64,000 nt of DNA from Bursaphelenchus xylophilus (Eukaryota; Nematoda; Chromadorea; Rhabditida; Aphelenchoididae). The notes beneath the pieces were generated by a model that did not search any database, had not been told where the DNA came from, and worked only from the letters and a program-made list of their open reading frames with translations. Where the stretch lies: contig CAJFCV020000003.1 of NCBI GenBank assembly GCA_904066235.2, forward strand, positions 5,022,001 through 5,086,000, given 5' to 3'. Position numbers and translations under genes: made by a program. Of the stretch, positions 34,318 to 46,705 are shown one piece after another (within the stretch, counting starts at the first letter, position 1; every line of letters begins with the position of its first letter).

Positions 34318-37300
34318 ATGTCGAAGAGGCCTGTAACTGCAAAGACTCCGGCCCAGCCAACGGGACAATCCCGGAGGATGGATCCGATCGAAGAAGAACT
34401 ACAAGATGCTGGATCTTCGGCGTCAACTCCTCCAGCACAGATGGTTGCCTCCGAGCTATCTCAAACAATCCCCAGGACATCCTCTTCGACTGCCATACAT
34501 CGAATAGACCACAAACGGCCATCTTCCTTGAAGGATAGGTCGAATTTTGTCAATCATAAACCACTGCCATTTCCGACGGGTAACAATCATTCGAATCCGC
34601 TAACGTCAGTACAAACGACCGCAATTAATCATTCCACCTCTATTAGTGAACTCTTTATGAATGTACCTTTTTCTGATTCTACAAATCCGGAAGTTCTTAG
34701 CCCTGCTAGTTATGAGTACAAGAAGTGGGTCGAATACTTTTATTTTATATTATCTGTTGTTTAGGAATAAGAAGATTGTGAATACTTTCGACTCCACAGT
34801 TCAATTCTTCAACAGCCCCGAATTGGACTTTTTCATTGTCTCCAAGGACGACTTTCAGATTTATAAAATGGAGTATGAACTTGATTACGAACCAGTTGTG
34901 GAATTATTCAGAGAACAAAAGTTTAGAAGTTGTCAAACTGATCCAATCGAGGTAAGCCTTCTTTTCTTATCTTTTATTCTGTTAGTACACCTGCCAATGT
35001 GTTGCCCTGGACAATACCGTGTTTAATAATATTGCATTTGGGTTCAACAATGGGGACATTTTTGTGACCTCGGCTTTTTCTGAAGGAGAACCTGGAAGAG
35101 AGTAAGTGTAACAAAATAGTTGTATTTTCTTCAGTTGGTACAATGAGTATCACATCCGGATGAATCACAAATGCGAAGCTCTTGTCCATTTAGCATGGGA
35201 TAAGTCCAAGAATGGAAAAGGATATCTTTGTGCTGCTTATGAAAGGTAAGAATTATTACCTAATTGTTGATGAATTCAGGGGCCGTGGAAATGAACATTT
35301 GATCAATCTATTTGACATTAATCAAGGCCAACAGAGGGATCTTTTTTGCGAACGGCAGCTTTCGGAGACTATTCATGACATTACTTTCTTGGAGTAAGTA
35401 TACCTAGAGTAATATAATTTGTTCTAGTCTTGAGTTGACAACATTGATGGTCAGTTGTTCGAAGAACTTCCGTTTTATCGATATTAGGGAGAGGACGGGG
35501 TTTATGAATATTACCAGTGTGAACGTGCCTTTGCTGAAGGTCGCGTTTGAACCTTATAATAACGTGCAATTCGCTGGTGTAAATGGAAACGATGTCACTA
35601 TTTATGATCGGAGATTCCTGAGTAAAGCTCTTTATGAATTCGAAGTTGGGGTAAGCTATACGGATGATAATTTAATCGTTGGTTTGTAGCCCAAAGACTT
35701 GAAGATTACAAATATTAGCTACAACCCCAATCGCTACTGTAATATATCTTGTTCGTCCACTTCTTCCGGCATTGTATATGATCTCGATGTCTCTCCAGCA
35801 GTTGCTTATTCAGATCATATGGCCGAAGGAAAAACTGTGGATGCCATGAAGCAGGCCGTAACCAGATACGCCCAAAAGTTTTCATATGGAGTCAATGAAA
35901 TTGTATGGTTTCGAAATTATTTCTTAATGATTTTAGAATACATCACTTAAACAAGTGCAAGACTTCACCTGGTCTCACAATGAGGAGAATCTTCTGTTGG
36001 TGATCCCACCAAAATTGGAAATAGTTGAAGATCAGGAGATTCCAGATCAATTACTCTTCAAGACAGTTGTTGTAGATCATAACAGAAACAATGCTTGTTT
36101 CCCTCCAGATGGATCTATTGTTTTCTGCTCAGCGAACTCTGTTGAGAGAATAAAACCTAAGCCGAGGGTTCATACTCAACGAAAGAAGGCGGTTGGGTTT
36201 TGTGATTCAAATGATCCTGAAAGTCCGACGGAATGTGAGAAGATAGAAGCAGAATGCATAGGTAGACTCCATTCGGAGGATGGCCGGGTCCGTGTCAGAG
36301 ATATTCAACATCATCTCCCCTTCCGGGGTACTCATTCAGGCGCCTCGAATACGGTAATCGAGAAAGACCTTCAGCTTTGGTTCGCGCGAGGTGATATCAA
36401 TAGGACCTCTTATTCTCGCGCTTTGAAGGGATATGGATTTGGAAGGACGGCGGGATCAGCCAGAGCTTTGATTGAGAACAGTGATCGGGCTATACGAGAT
36501 GATAAAGATGAAAGTGATTGTCTCAAGGAATGCTGGAAGTTACTTATTCGGATCTACATAATCGAAGCTTCGCATCGTGTACAACAGAAATACGGAACGC
36601 TGTATGTTTATTAGTTTAACGTCTTAATTTTTTCTTTTAGATTCCCTGGGGTTCATCGGCTGGCCAGAAAAATGAAGTCATCAACGATGGTTAAAGATGA
36701 CCCCGTTACTTTCAGAAATAGATATTATTTGAGTAAAAACCGAGATGACATTCTCCGAACTTGCGGATGGACGTCCTTGGATGATCATAATGGACTGGCC
36801 ACTCGATTGGAAAGACTAATGAATACAAATAATGTTGAGGACAAGTTCCGGGCTGCCACCATGGCCATGTTTGCCTTACAAGGACCGGCTTGTAAAACCG
36901 TAGGTGTATTCTGTTTTATTTTTATGTAGTTTAGTACTTGAACAAGACCGTTGAATATCTTCGTATGGTTGAATTTACTGCAAATCATTCCCCATTTATG
37001 ATCCAGCGATATCAACACATGGTTGACCTCGTGATCAAGGCTTTGGAAACTTATGACGGCATCCGAATTCAAAACTACGATTCGTTATTGAGGGAGATTG
37101 ACCAGCCATATCTCATGGCCATGGTCAGATTTATTGGACGAAGACAACACACCTATTTATTAATGCAAAGAGAGATCATGGCGATCAATGGGATGTCCGT
37201 ATCGGATAGGATTGCGTTTGCCGCCATCCATATGGACGATCAAGTCTTTAAGGAATCCTTATCTCGTCTTAACAGCATGGTATTAAAGAGTGACAATCCC

Positions 37301-39362
37301 CTCTCGGTGTTGCTTATCAGTGGATTGGATGATCACAAGCAGTCTCATATTGCAATCCAGACATACCTCGAGCAAACTAATGACATCCAGACGGCCGCTT
37401 TATTGCTTTGTGCCGGAAATTGTTTTAGAAGAAGTAAAATTTGGGAAAGCTATGATATGAGGAAAAGTGTCAGGGAAAGGATAACAATTGCAATGTAAGC
37501 ATGCCCACTGTTTTTTCTATGCTTTTCAGAACGAAGAATGCACTCAAGAATACCCGTAAATATTCACTCCAAATTGTTCTGCAATATATGCAATGGCTTC
37601 AAGCATCTCAACTTATTCTTCAGAAGTCTTTCATTATGACTTTTTTGAGGAAGAAATTAGAATTCCCCAAAACTGATGTGGAAGTCAAAGCGAAGTTGGC
37701 TCAGGTGAGGGCTTCTTTATTTTTAAGTTTTGTTTAGAGCATTATTGCATGCAATTTCTGTGGTAAGCCCATCTTGCCTTATATCAGTGGGGAAGACTCA
37801 ATGTTTGTCCAAAAAACGAATAATCAAAGGAAAATGGGTCCTCCGGGATCAACTTCTGGCCAACGAAATGCCCATCCCCCACCTCCGAGGACGAATGGAT
37901 GTCCCCATCACGATTGCTCCAAGCCTCTTCCATGTTGCACCATCTGTAAGAAGAGTTGTAACCAACAAGTGGACGTCCATTCGATTACTATGCACATGGA
38001 TGACTGGTTTATTTGGTGTACTGTAAGTTAAAAACTATTTTAATTGGTAATGATTTTTAGAAATGTTGCCATGGTGGACACTTGAAGCATCTAAGGGAAT
38101 GGTTTGACAATTATGATCTCTGTCCGTCAGGGGGATGCGATTGTGAGTGCCCAAAGTTGGATACGGTATTCAAAGCAAGTGTGAGATCAAAGAAGAAAGT
38201 GGCCAAGGAAGTGGATATTCTTGAGGGAACTAAATTGAGGACTATCACGGGATATCTCCAACCGATCGATGACGAGGATGTAGAAGAAGAACAGTTACGA
38301 ATTCTGAAGAGATTGGCATCCAGGGAAGGAAAGGCGCCTTCTAGTCAATCAACCATTAAAAGAAACAGACGGAAGAGTAGCACAAAGCCTCTTCAAAGAC
38401 TTGATCCAGAGTCTCAGCCTCCTCTTTATCATCCCATGATCCCAGAAGTTGTTTTATCTGGGTTTATTGCTCAAGAAGTACAACGAACAGCATCAAATGT
38501 GGGCTTATCCTCTGATGAAACCGACGACGAGTGCGATACTTTGAAGGCGGACAGTCCTCGGGATGAAGTTTATGAACCTTCTTCGTCTTTAGATTTGGCT
38601 AGACCCAAAAGAAGAGTGCCGGATAAAAGGTCGATCAGTGAATGCATTACGGATGAGAGCTGTGGGGACACGAAGCCGCGGAGTAACAGTTCCTTGGAGG
38701 AGAAGAACGCCGGGTATATAAAATGGCCATATGTGACAAGAAACTTCTGGCCCATCAAATCTGCTGTCTCCACGGAATCCCAGATCAGACCGAATTTACC
38801 CGGAGGGCACAATCTGAGTCAGGAAAAATCGGTTAATCAAAAACTTGTGCAAGCGAAGAAAGCCCCGGCTAATGCCAAGTTCAGCGAGCATATCTTCATT
38901 CTACCTCAGAAGCAACGCCAATCGGGATATTCTACAAGTATCCAACGAAACAGACTTCATCAAGCAATTGTCAGCCAAGCAATTTATGAACAAGTAGAAG
39001 TGGAACAACATCAAGTGGTTGAACAATCTCAGAGACTGCAGTGGACAGATGCGACCCATGAAGTTGGAGACATTTCAAGCGCCTCCGAAGATGAGGATGA
39101 ATTTAAAGAAGTGGATAAATTGGTGAGATACAATCAGAGAGTTTATAACGAAGCTCGCGAACATGGAAAGAATCAGAAGAAACGAACGCAGAAGGATCTT
39201 CAGAATATTAGGAACAAGTTGGGATCTCCAAAACAAGTCCAACGAAAAGTCAGCGAACCTTCGAGATTGCCTTCAAAATCAACACAGCAGGTATCCATAC
39301 AAGAGGATGAGATCAAGGCCCAAAGTCAATCTCCAAACAGGAAGAATCCGCGGTTCAATTGA
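34318..39362 (+). CDS. MIOS (GATOR2 subunit) with long C-terminal extension
   Basis: Thirteen exons, total 1,538 codons plus stop: 34318-34724, 34765-34951, 34986-35101, 35135-35245, 35280-35393, 35428-35650, 35690-35902, 35937-36601, 36641-36901, 36937-37494, 37530-37704, 37738-38022 and 38061-39362. A disordered N-terminus precedes WD40-type repeats and an alpha-solenoid. The C-terminal zinc-binding module is diagnostic: 'CNFCGKPILPY', 'CPHHDCSKPLPCCTICKKSC', 'WCTKCCHGGHLKHLREWF' and 'CPSGGCDCEC'. MIOS is part of GATOR2, which relieves GATOR1 inhibition of TORC1 on lysosomes when amino acids are present. Human MIOS ends shortly after this module, whereas here about 400 Ser/Lys/Gln-rich residues continue in the same open exon. 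The gene is the longest in the window. Confidence 0.88.
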
Positions 39363-39755
39363 AGTTCGGTACTGCATTCTTCAATCTCACAAACTACGAA
39401 ACGTACATGTTTTAAGGTCATATCATTATTTACAGTTTCCTTTTATCGTCCATTTGTCTTCTCTCAACGTTTTAGGCTTTGATTACGGATGATCGATCGT
39501 TTTGTTGTTTGACTTATCACCTTAATTTAGCTACAGATATATTTATGTATATAGTTGTACATATATGTCTTTACGGCATTTTTTCTTATTTGTAAATTTC
39601 ATAAATTGTGTTTCCACATTTCAATGATAGCAGTGTAAAGTTAAAAAAATTTATTTATTTTAACAAACATGTGGAAAGACTCCCCGTTTACAACAAAAAT
39701 GTACATCAGACAAAGCTGCTCGACCCCCTTCTCTCCTATGGCAAGTGCAAGTTGT

Positions 39756-40748
39756 TCAAGGCCAATCAATTGGCTTCCGTAAATAAAAGAACATGCCCGA
39801 AGGAAGAAATCGAGCCGTTGCTAGATAAACTGCACAATCAGCCCCTCTTTCCGGGGTGAAGATCCCCTTGAAACCGGTCATTCGTGTCGCTACCGCACCA
39901 GGACAACACTAAAAATAGAATTGTATTGTCATTGTGCCAACAAGCACACTTACGCAATTGACGAGGATCTTTTTGGCCTTGAACTCGCGAGCTTGGATCA
40001 TGGTCAGAGCGATCTCCAACGCCTTCGAAACACTGTAGGCCGTTTTTGCGAAGGTCCCATCTCCAACGGGAAGCCCTTTCTTACAATGCTCCTTATAGAT
40101 CTCGATCAGTTTATCAACATCTTCATAGGTCGAGGTGGGACTTGCCACCAGGTCGATGTATTCGTTCTTGTAGGCCCCTCGCATTACTCCCGCTTGACTG
40201 CAGATGTTGATGATTCTAAACTTCACGATTAGAAGCTATACTTCTGTACTCACCGGCCACGCTGACGCATTATTGGAGCCAAATAATCGGTGATTCTTTT
40301 GGTTCCGTAATAATTTATATTCAATGTGACTTCAGCTTGGATTTCCAAAGGTGTAGGATCATTGTTCTAAAAAAAGGAATTAACACTTTTTTGAAACCGA
40401 CTTTGTAGGCAAATCCAGCGTTGTTGATGAGAATATCAAGCCCGCCATGTTCCTTTTCCAAATGCTCTGCAAAGATTTGACAACTCTCCTCATCAGTAAT
40501 GTCCAAGGGATGTAGACGGATCTCTGCGTGTTTTTTATTCATAAGTTCACAATCCAGTTTCTTGAGGACTCTCTCTCCAAAAACAATATCCCTTCCTGCA
40601 AATGTCATCCATATTTTCGACGCAACTTACCCGTCATATAGATGACGTCATTGGGTAATGTCTCCGCCAGCACTTTCACAGTGCCGTAGCCAATCCCCCG
40701 GGTTCCGCCGGTGACAACAACAATCTTCTGGCTTTTTTGCAACACCAT
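39756..40748 (-). CDS. Short-chain dehydrogenase, carbonyl-reductase-like
   Basis: Exons 40631-40748, 40402-40595, 40254-40366, 39954-40215 and 39756-39908. The N-terminus 'VVVTGGTRGIGYGTVKVLAE' is the NADP-binding TGxxxGIG motif. 'LDILINNAGFAYK' is the NNAG motif and 'FAKTAYSVSKALEIAL' carries the catalytic Tyr-x-x-x-Lys. A 40-residue insert before the active site ('YIDLVASPTSTYEDVDKLIE') matches carbonyl reductase CBR1, which reduces quinones and aldehydes with NADPH in the cytosol. The C-terminus 'CPGAVATRMTGFKG' is also typical. The intron at 40367-40401 is 35 bases with a weak GTCGGT donor. The gene converges on MIOS. Confidence 0.88.
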
Positions 40749-41230
40749 TTTCGGACAGTGGCGCGGTTCTTCGACTGACTTCTTTGGTATGTGTTAATGT
40801 TCCCGCGCTGGGTTTGGTTTACAACGGCCGCGGTTGGAAGGGGAGGCGGAACGATCGGGTGTGCAAGCTGAAGAATTACGCCTGGCCATCACATGGTGAT
40901 GAATCGAACCCGTACCAACCCCGAATTCATCACACGTGGTGATCGAGCAAATTGTGGGGGCAAAGTTTGGAACCGGTTGTAAAGCAACACCAGAAGCGAC
41001 CATCGAAAAAAGAGTTTGTAAATTACAACTTTAGCCACGGTTTAATAAACAAATGGGGCGAAAGAAAGGAAACCAACTCAAGAATAAAACTTTATGTTCG
41101 CTAGCCAGAATCTTCGAATGTATATAAATTGATATCATGGAAAAGGACTACCCGGAGAACAGAGGAATTACCAGTAAAATCAATAACATCAAAGTGGTAA
41201 TATGTGTATCACCGGATAAGAAATGCTGGG
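40749..41230. other. Spacer between smg-6-like and SDR genes
   Basis: This is 482 bases between two minus-strand genes. It probably contains the SDR promoter. It holds an imperfect inverted repeat at 40887-40945 with a CACGTG E-box at 40933-40938. Short open frames on both strands have no support. Confidence 0.4.
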
Positions 41231-44200
41231 TTAATCAGAGGGCTTTCTGAAGCCGGCCCATCTAGAGAAAGTGATTATATCGAGGCTGGGAATACGATGG
41301 CCAAAGGCGAGAAGCATCATAACTCGGTCTTTGGAGATGAGGAGTACATTGCGATAGAGCCAGATCTCTCCACAGGGTACGTAATGACTTCTGGCTGATA
41401 CCCGATCGCTTAGTTTTCTTGCACAATCGATGATTAGACGGTCATTATTCTGGAAATAAACGTTTATCATATTTTAAAATCCACTTACAGTTTCGTCCAG
41501 CCTTTCATAATAGTCCGGATGGAAGTCGTCCACAACTCCATTACAAAGCAACACCTTTACATTTGACTGAGTGATTGTTTCGAAGAGATCCAGCGTTTTC
41601 TGAGCTCCCTCACTCACAACCTTGGCCCTTCTTTCGTCCTTTTCATCTCCAGGGAGAGCTGTTTTATTTCTCAGTCCCCTTAATTCACTCAGAACCGGTG
41701 TGGGGATCAGTATTGTGAGAGCCATGTCCTTCATCAACTCCACCACATGAGGTAACGCGTCAATAAAGACGTTGGTGTCTATAACCAGATACTGAGGTTT
41801 GATGACGATCACAATGTTTTTGACTATCCCTTCGCCCTCTTCAGCATCTTCTAGACCTCGAGCCAGTTCCACAAGTTCAGCCAGTTCTTTTGCCTGCTCA
41901 GTTGGGACTTCAGTTCTTCTTCGATTCACACATTCAATGATCTCGTTCAGAGGCACTGGCAACATGGACGGTAAATCAATATATTCAGATTCTGGAACGA
42001 GGACACGAGTAGCATCGGACACTCCTCGGAATCGACCATTTTTGTAGGTAAAATAATCATTCAATCCAGCCAACTTTTTCAGCGAGTCGTGGAGACAAAA
42101 CAAACGAACATCAACTTGAATCTGAAATCAAAGATTCATCAACTGACTTATTTAAAGATGACTGCAATTACAGCTTGAATATGGTAGTCGAAGGAGGAGC
42201 CAGTTGGCCCGAATAACACCTTTTCTTCTCCTTTCCCAAGTCAAATAACATAATAAGACACTTACGTCCATTGAGGGAGTCGTCCGTTCGTCCATTTCTA
42301 GGTAGAATCGGGGGATATTCGAGGCAAAGATGGGGGAGGAACCATACGAATTCAGAAGCTCAGGGATCAGTGCTATCAACGCGTTGTCCTTTTCTAAAAA
42401 AATCACACTATTTACTACACCCACCATATCAACCTGCCTTCCACTTTAATATACAAAAGCTCGTTTTCTATCTCCCCAATAGTATTCCCGAGTGTTTCCA
42501 TTTCTGGCCATAGATCCGCCAACAAATTTGTGTCTAATGACCATTTCCTTTTCCATTCCGCGACTTCAGAGAACTGAGAAAACCGAGACATCCAGTAAGT
42601 TAATATTAGAGTTGGAATAAGGAACTTGATTGCTTCTGTCTCTATATTCCCATTTAGTATGCTCTGTTTCAGGTCTGTTGCCTTTAGTATAATATTTAGT
42701 TGCTTGACAATCACGGCACAATATTCGACTATTAATCTGACGGCTGTTCGAAGTCTAATCCTCGTTTCATCTGTTGCGATATTACCCGCACAGACAGTGG
42801 CCACAGAAATGAGGAATCGGGAGAGATGTACGAGATGAGATAAGTCGACCATTTTCGTAGCAATCCCACAAGTCAGACCTCCCATAGCAATGATCACATT
42901 CTCCTCGAAGGAATCGAGGTCCAGACCGTTCAGGATCTTGTATCCCATAAAAGTAAGCAGACGAATGCCACTCCAATAAAACTGAAACCACAGGTTCATT
43001 AACTGTCATATGATGGCTTACAAAGTATTTGAACTCCAATTCCTGTCCCTTGAAGGTATATTTGTGAAGATTGTTGGCCAATCTTTTGGCCGTATCCGGG
43101 TCAAATAGGGGATCATTTACTCCATCTGGAAGAAGCCATCTTTGTTTAGCACTACTTTTTATAGGGCTCCTTTTCCTACAATTGGCATTGAAAACATCAT
43201 CGTACGAAGCCGCAAAAATGGGGTAGAACAATGAATACTAAAACGCAAAATAATAAAAATATAGACAAAACAAATTATTAAATAAAAAATCTTACCAGTC
43301 TGCTTAGATTGCGCAATTCCAGAGACATACTTCTGTTGTTGGTATCATCTCTCATGTAAGTGTACAAGGCAAGCAGATTATTCTCGATATGATTGGTCTA
43401 GAATAAATCATATCACAAATCTACTGAGACTTACATCCAAAGAGTTCTTGATGGCAAGGAAAGGCGAACTCTTATCCGGTCTAATCATTGAGGCTTTGAC
43501 GAAAAAGTTAATATAAATAGTGAAAAAATCAGAAGGAAAGGCGCTCTCGACGGGAGGACGGACCTTCACACGGAATGTTTTGGCCAACGATAAGTGAATG
43601 TAGCCATGCGCCATAAAGTCCGAGTAGAGGAAGGAACTTATCAGCTGAAAAGAGAACAGATTGTTTTTATGTAACATTCTGCAATCATCTACTTCTGCAG
43701 TCATCTTCAAACATATTCTTACGTCAAACGACTGTTTCCCATTAGACTTTTTTTCAGGTTCATCCAGAACAATCAATCCGATTCGATCTGAGGACAAGTC
43801 CCGGGGCAACAAGAAGTCCCAATCTCGGTCTTCCACAATTAGCCTCAATTTGGAAATGAAATCATCATGTAATTTCAGCGACTCCAAGGCAAAGATTTTG
43901 AAACGTGTCTGAAGTAGTTCCGTGTGATGATCTCCGTCGCTTCCCGGAGACAAAGCTTTCTCTTTCTGGTGCTAAAAACATATGCTATCCTGGAGTTTGC
44001 TTACTTTTAGGAACAGTTTCTCAAAAGCCGACGCAAACTTGCTAAGGATATTGAACTTGAAACCGCTCACATCCTCCCTACTGTTCACAAGTTCGATCAC
44101 GCAGGTATATATGAGTGAGAGAGCCCTCAGACTAAAACAACATAAAAATAGTTTTGTATAGATGTATAAAAACCTACCATTTATTAGTGGCTTCTTTGAA

Positions 44201-44984
44201 GTCAGCTCGATCAGAGTTCTTTCCTGCCCTCTCCAGCAATCTCAGACATTCCTCGGTCTCCGATTCTAATGAAATTTGTGGAGTTTTTATCTTCAGTTTA
44301 CTGACCTCACTGAAAACAATAAATCATATATTTTGTAATCAGTTATATTACCTAACCACAACATCTTCGGTTGATCTCCCCGGTCTCTGCAGCAAAGTTA
44401 TCTTGTTCTTTTCTTTGTTCCGCAAGGGATTCTTCAAAACTCTGATTGTCTTTTCTCCAGTGTCCTCACTGAAATGTAATGGTTCGAAAAACAACGACAC
44501 TTACTTGAACTTCACAACAGTCACGTTTTGTTTCCTCAAATCTCTACATTTATCGCTCAGTTGTACATGATCCGGGTAGATGCTTTTTGCGGACAGTTGT
44601 GATCTTTTACTAACAACAAGAGAGTTCCGGAAATCAAATAAAAGAGCTTTGGAAGTATCATCTGTCGAATAAAACACCTTTTCTAATCGCCAACGGAGAC
44701 TCTCATTCCACAGCGACGTTTCAGTTGGTTCGAAAAACAAATTCAGAGCAAATTCAGGTTGCTAAAAAAGATGACATAACTCATAACAACTGGTGCTTAC
44801 CAATAAGTAATTGTTGTCCAAATTCCGTCGCTTTGGTCGACTTCCGTGAGATCTCGGAGAATTTTTTGGCCAACTTACGTCTTTCCGAACATCACTAAAA
44901 ATTTTTATGAATGAGAAGGAGAACTTACTCTTCTTGGCACACAACGGAAATGTCCTTGATCGAATCAATATCATTTGCTATCAT
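41231..44984 (-). CDS. smg-6: SMG6/EST1-like nonsense-mediated-decay endonuclease
   Basis: The start is M at 44984, giving 'MIANDIDSIKDISVVCQEE' before the first intron. The final two exons are 41474-42103 (left part) and 41231-41448, joined across a GTAAG...TTTCCAG intron. The middle has the EST1 TPR/14-3-3-like region: 'YINFFVKASMIRPDKSSPF' and 'NNLLALYTYMRDD' fit the pattern of tissue-wide EST1 proteins. The C-terminus is a PIN domain: 'PQYLVIDTNVFIDALPHVVE' with the first catalytic Asp, 'TPVLSELRGL', and 'NNDRLIIDCARKL' with a late Asp. SMG6 cleaves mRNA near premature stop codons. Retained acidic residues argue for SMG6 over SMG5, whose PIN domain is inactive. About twelve exons; internal junctions were not all fixed. 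Confidence 0.75.
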
Positions 44985-45246
44985 AGCCAGATCTTATGCG
45001 ATCATTAATAGACCTCATGAGAAAGCTGAGCGACTTTCCGGCACAGTAAAACTTTTAAGCTAACACCTAAACGACATAACAACTAAAAATACAAGAGAAA
45101 TCTAACGGCTCTTCAAACCGCTGAAATGCATGAACACAATAGCTTGCTGGAACGTTTATTTTACATCACACCGCACTATTTACACTTGTGATTCCTACGA
45201 TATGCATGGCAAGATAACCTTCGTTAGTAAATATACACATATTTTG

Positions 45247-46088
45247 TTAATCTAGGTAGTTGTGGAACATCTCCAGATTGGAACAAAGCAAAGAAGCATT
45301 GAGACGAGCCTTGTTTAACAACTGATGCAGTTGAGTCAATGAATCCAATCGAGCCTCGGCATGAAGACTGGCAATGGAATAAGAGTTATTCGGAGTTGGT
45401 GTCATTTGATATGCAGTTAGGAATAGACGATCAATGGACACGTAGAAACTGAAGAGAACATCTGATGGAGGAGCGGGCTCAAAGTTATCCACACATGCTG
45501 AATGGAAGAGCTCTTGGTAAGTACGAAGTTCCGGAGCGAAAAGACTTTGCAGGCACTCGTTGAGTTGCTTGATTACATCTTTGAGAACGTTGCACAGTAA
45601 TTGAGAGGTCTCTAATGTATAAACCGCTCCCTTCGTCGCTTCGTCATAACTGGCCCTTCCCTAAAAGACACAAATAAAACGTTTCTTTTGTCACTCACCT
45701 TTTGTAGGGTCCCCATCGTCCTAACCACTAATGCACTGCATGCCTGAAGCTGAGGGATCTTGAAGTGATTGACACATCTGGACTTGTACACGCCTCCATT
45801 GGCCCTAATATGTTTCATGGACACCTCTGCCAATGTAAGGGTATCCGCAATGAGTGTAACCCGACCTGAAAGGGCATCTCGATTGGCATGAGCCACCAGG
45901 TTGGCCGTTTTTGGCTCTGGCTCAGACTGCCTCAAGGGCGGAACTCGATTCAACTTCTTGACCGCGTTGAGACGACATGATATGTCAAACAAAATAGATT
46001 CGAGCTGATCGAGAACTTGGAGGGCCGAGTGACTCTGAACCCAACAAATCTCGGCCTGAATACAAGGCTCCAGGGTGCTAAAAAACAT
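45247..46088 (-). CDS. Rogdi homologue
   Basis: Two exons are clear: 45699-46088 and 45247-45660. The protein aligns by eye along the length of human ROGDI. 'SGRVTLIADTLTLAEVSMKH' matches the 'KGVLTLQGDALSQADVNLK' block. 'NFEPAPPSDVLFSFYVSIDR' with 'LFLTAYQM' matches 'MFAPALPSDLLVNVYINLNK'. The C-terminal coiled segment is also present. Rogdi is a subunit of the Rabconnectin-3/RAVE-type complex that assembles V-ATPase; human mutations cause Kohlschutter-Toenz syndrome. The length of about 267 residues fits. The start at 46088 lies at the beginning of an alignable region, but the ATG also overlaps a TTTTTTAG splice-like signal, so a small upstream exon is possible. Confidence 0.85.
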
Positions 46089-46283
46089 TTATTACCATAA
46101 TACGACATCAGTCACAAGGCACGAAGAATCAAAAAATATCACAAATTGAGTTCTAGAATCAGAAGAGCTCTCATGAGATCTCCAATTTTTGACCAATTGA
46201 GAAAATAAGTTTTTTGGACGATCTGCGCCCGGGGTTCCTCCAGTTTCTAATTGATTTTTATACGAAGATTTTTCCGTTATGGA

Positions 46284-46439
46284 CAGGGTTGGTCAGCGGA
46301 CGGGCAGATGGAAATTTGACAAATGAGCTGACGCCGTAACGGGCCGGGCCTGCAAAAAACATTAGAATGACCGGGCCCGTCCTCTGACGTACCGAGCCGC
46401 GGCCCGGAAATTCGAAAAAAATGTCGCTGACCACCCCTG
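46284..46439. mobile_element. Small hAT-like MITE
   Basis: About 156 bases are bounded by CAGGGTTGGTCAGCGG (46284) and the reverse complement of CAGGGGTGGTCAGCGA ending at 46439. This is a 16-base terminal inverted repeat with two mismatches. The CAGGG ends are typical of hAT elements. The flanking octamers GTTATGGA and GTCATAAT agree at only four positions, so the target duplication is eroded or absent. The inside is GC-rich with inverted GGGCCGGGCC/GGGCCCG blocks and has no coding capacity. It lies between the Rogdi and PTR genes. Confidence 0.6.
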
Positions 46440-46705
46440 GTCATAATAAATAAATACGTCCACAATCTTTTATTATTTTTTTGGATCAAGACGTGAGAGG
46501 TCGTAGAATTCGTCGACGATGATGGTCTTTGTATACGTAGAATGTTAGCTTATTCATTTTGAGAAAATTTATATTTAGAATGTTGTGTAATTTATTAATA
46601 ACGTGCCCCATAAGAGTTGCTTGAAAGGTGTGTATTTAGAAAATAAACATCAAAACTAAGCAAGACTGGGACAGCCTAATAGAAAGTTATTACTTGTACC
46701 TGTAA

